In this document: in pieces, positions 63,008-64,000 of the stretch
Numbering within the stretch: the first letter of the stretch is position 1
How the letters are laid out: every line of letters starts with the position of its first letter
Source of the DNA: Ruegeria sp. Ofav3-42
Lineage (GTDB): Bacteria; Pseudomonadota; Alphaproteobacteria; Rhodobacterales; Rhodobacteraceae
NCBI RefSeq assembly: GCF_022347725.1
Contig: NZ_JAKRGB010000011.1
Coordinates: forward strand, 124,001 to 188,000
Direction: 5' to 3'
DNA length: 64,000 nucleotides
The notes under the pieces: generated by a model
What the model was told of the DNA's origin: nothing
Databases searched by the model: none
Seen by the model: the letters and a program-made list of their open reading frames with translations, nothing else
Position numbers and translations under genes: made by a program

Positions 63008-63607
63008 TCACATCCGCGATGCAACGTTTTCCCAGTTCACCAGGTTGTCGAGGAAGTTCGACAGGTAAGCCGGACGCTTGTTGCGGAAGTCGATGTAGTA
63101 CGAGTGCTCCCACACATCACATCCCAGCAGCGCGGTCTGACCAAAGCACAGCGGGTTCACGCCGTTCTCTGTCTTGGTCACGGCCAGCGAACCGTCGGCG
63201 TTCTTGACCAGCCACGCCCAGCCCGAGCCGAACTGACCGGCACCAGCGGCGCTGAACTGCGACTTGAATTCGTCAACCGAGCCAAAGCTCTCGGTCAGAG
63301 CCTTTTCCAGCTCACCCGGCATGGCATTGTCGCCAGGGCCCATCATTTCCCAGAACTGGTTGTGGTTCCACAGCTGGCTGATGTTGTTGAAGATGCCGTT
63401 TTGCGCAACAGCGTTTGCGTCATAGGTGCCAACGATGATCTCTTCCAGCGACTTACCGTCCCACTCGGTGCCGGCGATCAGCTTGTTGCCGTTGTCGACA
63501 TAGGCCTTGTGGTGCAGGTCGTGGTGATATTCCAACGTTTCCGCGGACATACCCTTGGCTGCCAGCGCGTCATGTGCATAAGGAAGATCAGGAAGTTCAA
63601 AAGCCAT
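63008..63607 (-). CDS. sodB: Iron superoxide dismutase
   Basis: A 199-residue Fe/Mn-type superoxide dismutase that converts superoxide to peroxide and oxygen. Metal ligands are His in LEYHHD, His in QLWNHNQFW, and Asp and His in DVWEHSYY. The Gln in NNISQLWNH is typical of iron enzymes, where manganese enzymes carry Gly at the matching place. Start MAFELPDLPY is the usual one for the family. Confidence 0.96.
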   Translation of the reverse strand: MAFELPDLPYAHDALAAKGMSAETLEYHHDLHHKAYVDNGNKLIAGTEWDGKSLEEIIVGTYDANAVAQNGIFNNISQLWNHNQFWEMMGPGDNAMPGELEKALTESFGSVDEFKSQFSAAGAGQFGSGWAWLVKNADGSLAVTKTENGVNPLCFGQTALLGCDVWEHSYYIDFRNKRPAYLSNFLDNLVNWENVASRM

Positions 63608-63707
63608 GTCGGCCCCCTGTTAAATGTAAGTTGCGGTTCCCAAGGGTTAAATGCTTTGGCAACCGCCGCAGGTCAAGAGCCGAGACAAGAAAACCCGGAG
63701 GCAGGCG

Positions 63708-64000
63708 ATGCTGACCAAGGCGCGCAAGATGTTTTACCGCGCCCGCGGATACTATGCGGGCAACCTGAATGGCGAGCCATTCCGCCTTGACCCCTACCAT
63801 TCGAAATTCTGGCGCAAAGCGTCTGCGGGCAATTGGGAACCCGAAACCTTCGCGGTTCTGGACAAATTCCTGTCGCCTGACTGCGACTATCTGGATATCG
63901 GTGCATGGGTCGGCCCCACTGTTTTGTACGGAGCCCGCAAGGCCCGGCATGTGTGGTGTTTTGAACCGGACCCGACGGCGTATCGGCATCTGGCATGGAA
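63708..64000 (+). CDS. FkbM-family methyltransferase, N-terminal part
   Basis: The first 97 codons of a gene running off the right edge. It reads MLTKARKMFYRARGYYAG and YLDIGAWVGPTVLYGARKA, with WCFEPDPTAYRHL, the SAM-binding start of FkbM-type methyltransferases (DIGAxxG, then FEPxP). FkbM enzymes O-methylate sugars or other small molecules, often in surface polysaccharide paths. CCGGAGG lies upstream of the ATG. It is divergent from sodB. Confidence 0.82.
   Translation, partial: MLTKARKMFYRARGYYAGNLNGEPFRLDPYHSKFWRKASAGNWEPETFAVLDKFLSPDCDYLDIGAWVGPTVLYGARKARHVWCFEPDPTAYRHLAW

Overview
The window looks like chromosomal DNA of a marine Rhodobacterales bacterium of the Roseobacter group, most like Ruegeria/Silicibacter. 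The basis is a full-length DMSP lyase DddP with all six metal ligands, a luxR-luxI pair, ribosomal protein L9 with a long acidic tail, a yajC-secD-secF block running into ccmABCDG, alphaproteobacterial-type housekeeping genes, and moderately high GC in most genes. No rRNA, tRNA or CRISPR array was recognised. The window starts inside fabD (minus strand) and ends inside a FkbM-type methyltransferase (plus strand).

Layout. 1-3.8 kb: three YceI-domain genes (one fused to cytochrome b561). The two free-standing copies share a matched upstream region with an identical-arm inverted repeat. 4.1-5.4 kb: rpsF-rpsR-rplI. 5.5-7.9 kb: a lytic transglycosylase lipoprotein and the luxR-luxI pair. 7.9-14.4 kb: tig, a porin, nnr, glnB-glnA. 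14.5-19.2 kb: a second lytic transglycosylase, an unknown membrane protein, and a divergent pair of a DUF3445 (haem-dependent oxidative N-demethylase) gene and dddP. 19.4-27.7 kb: a hydrolase-OsmC fusion, small secreted proteins, bioY, purB, a TPR protein, a divergent FliG-like protein and an LpxL-like acyltransferase. 27.7-34.2 kb: a DUF1223 protein, acnA, and ccmABCDG. 34.3-38.4 kb: yajC-secD-secF-tauE-mth938. 38.6-48.6 kb: an MscS channel, serS, an H1-like HhH/lysine-rich protein, a desaturase, der-bamB-yfgM. 47.3-52.4 kb: an RND efflux pair. 52.4-57.3 kb: a small secreted protein, an Atm1-type ABC transporter, a LysM protein, a LOG protein and a host-attachment family protein.

From about 57.4 to 62.9 kb the sequence is visibly AT-richer and less tightly packed. 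It holds an unrecognised gene, a DUF4272 gene, an IS256-type transposase remnant, an AAC(3)-family acetyltransferase, a VOC protein, an atypical ureohydrolase with Cys-Cys in place of the usual metal-site Asp-His, an ACT-domain fragment and a truncated P-loop kinase. This reads as an accessory island. Core sequence resumes with sodB and the FkbM methyltransferase.

The most interesting candidates are the twin yceI control regions, the unusual ureohydrolase and its neighbours, the luxI gene with a lux-box-like repeat over its ribosome-binding site and a C-terminal extension, and several family members lacking a signature residue (LpxL-like, FliG-like, RND pump). All functional statements come from reading the sequence; no searches were run.
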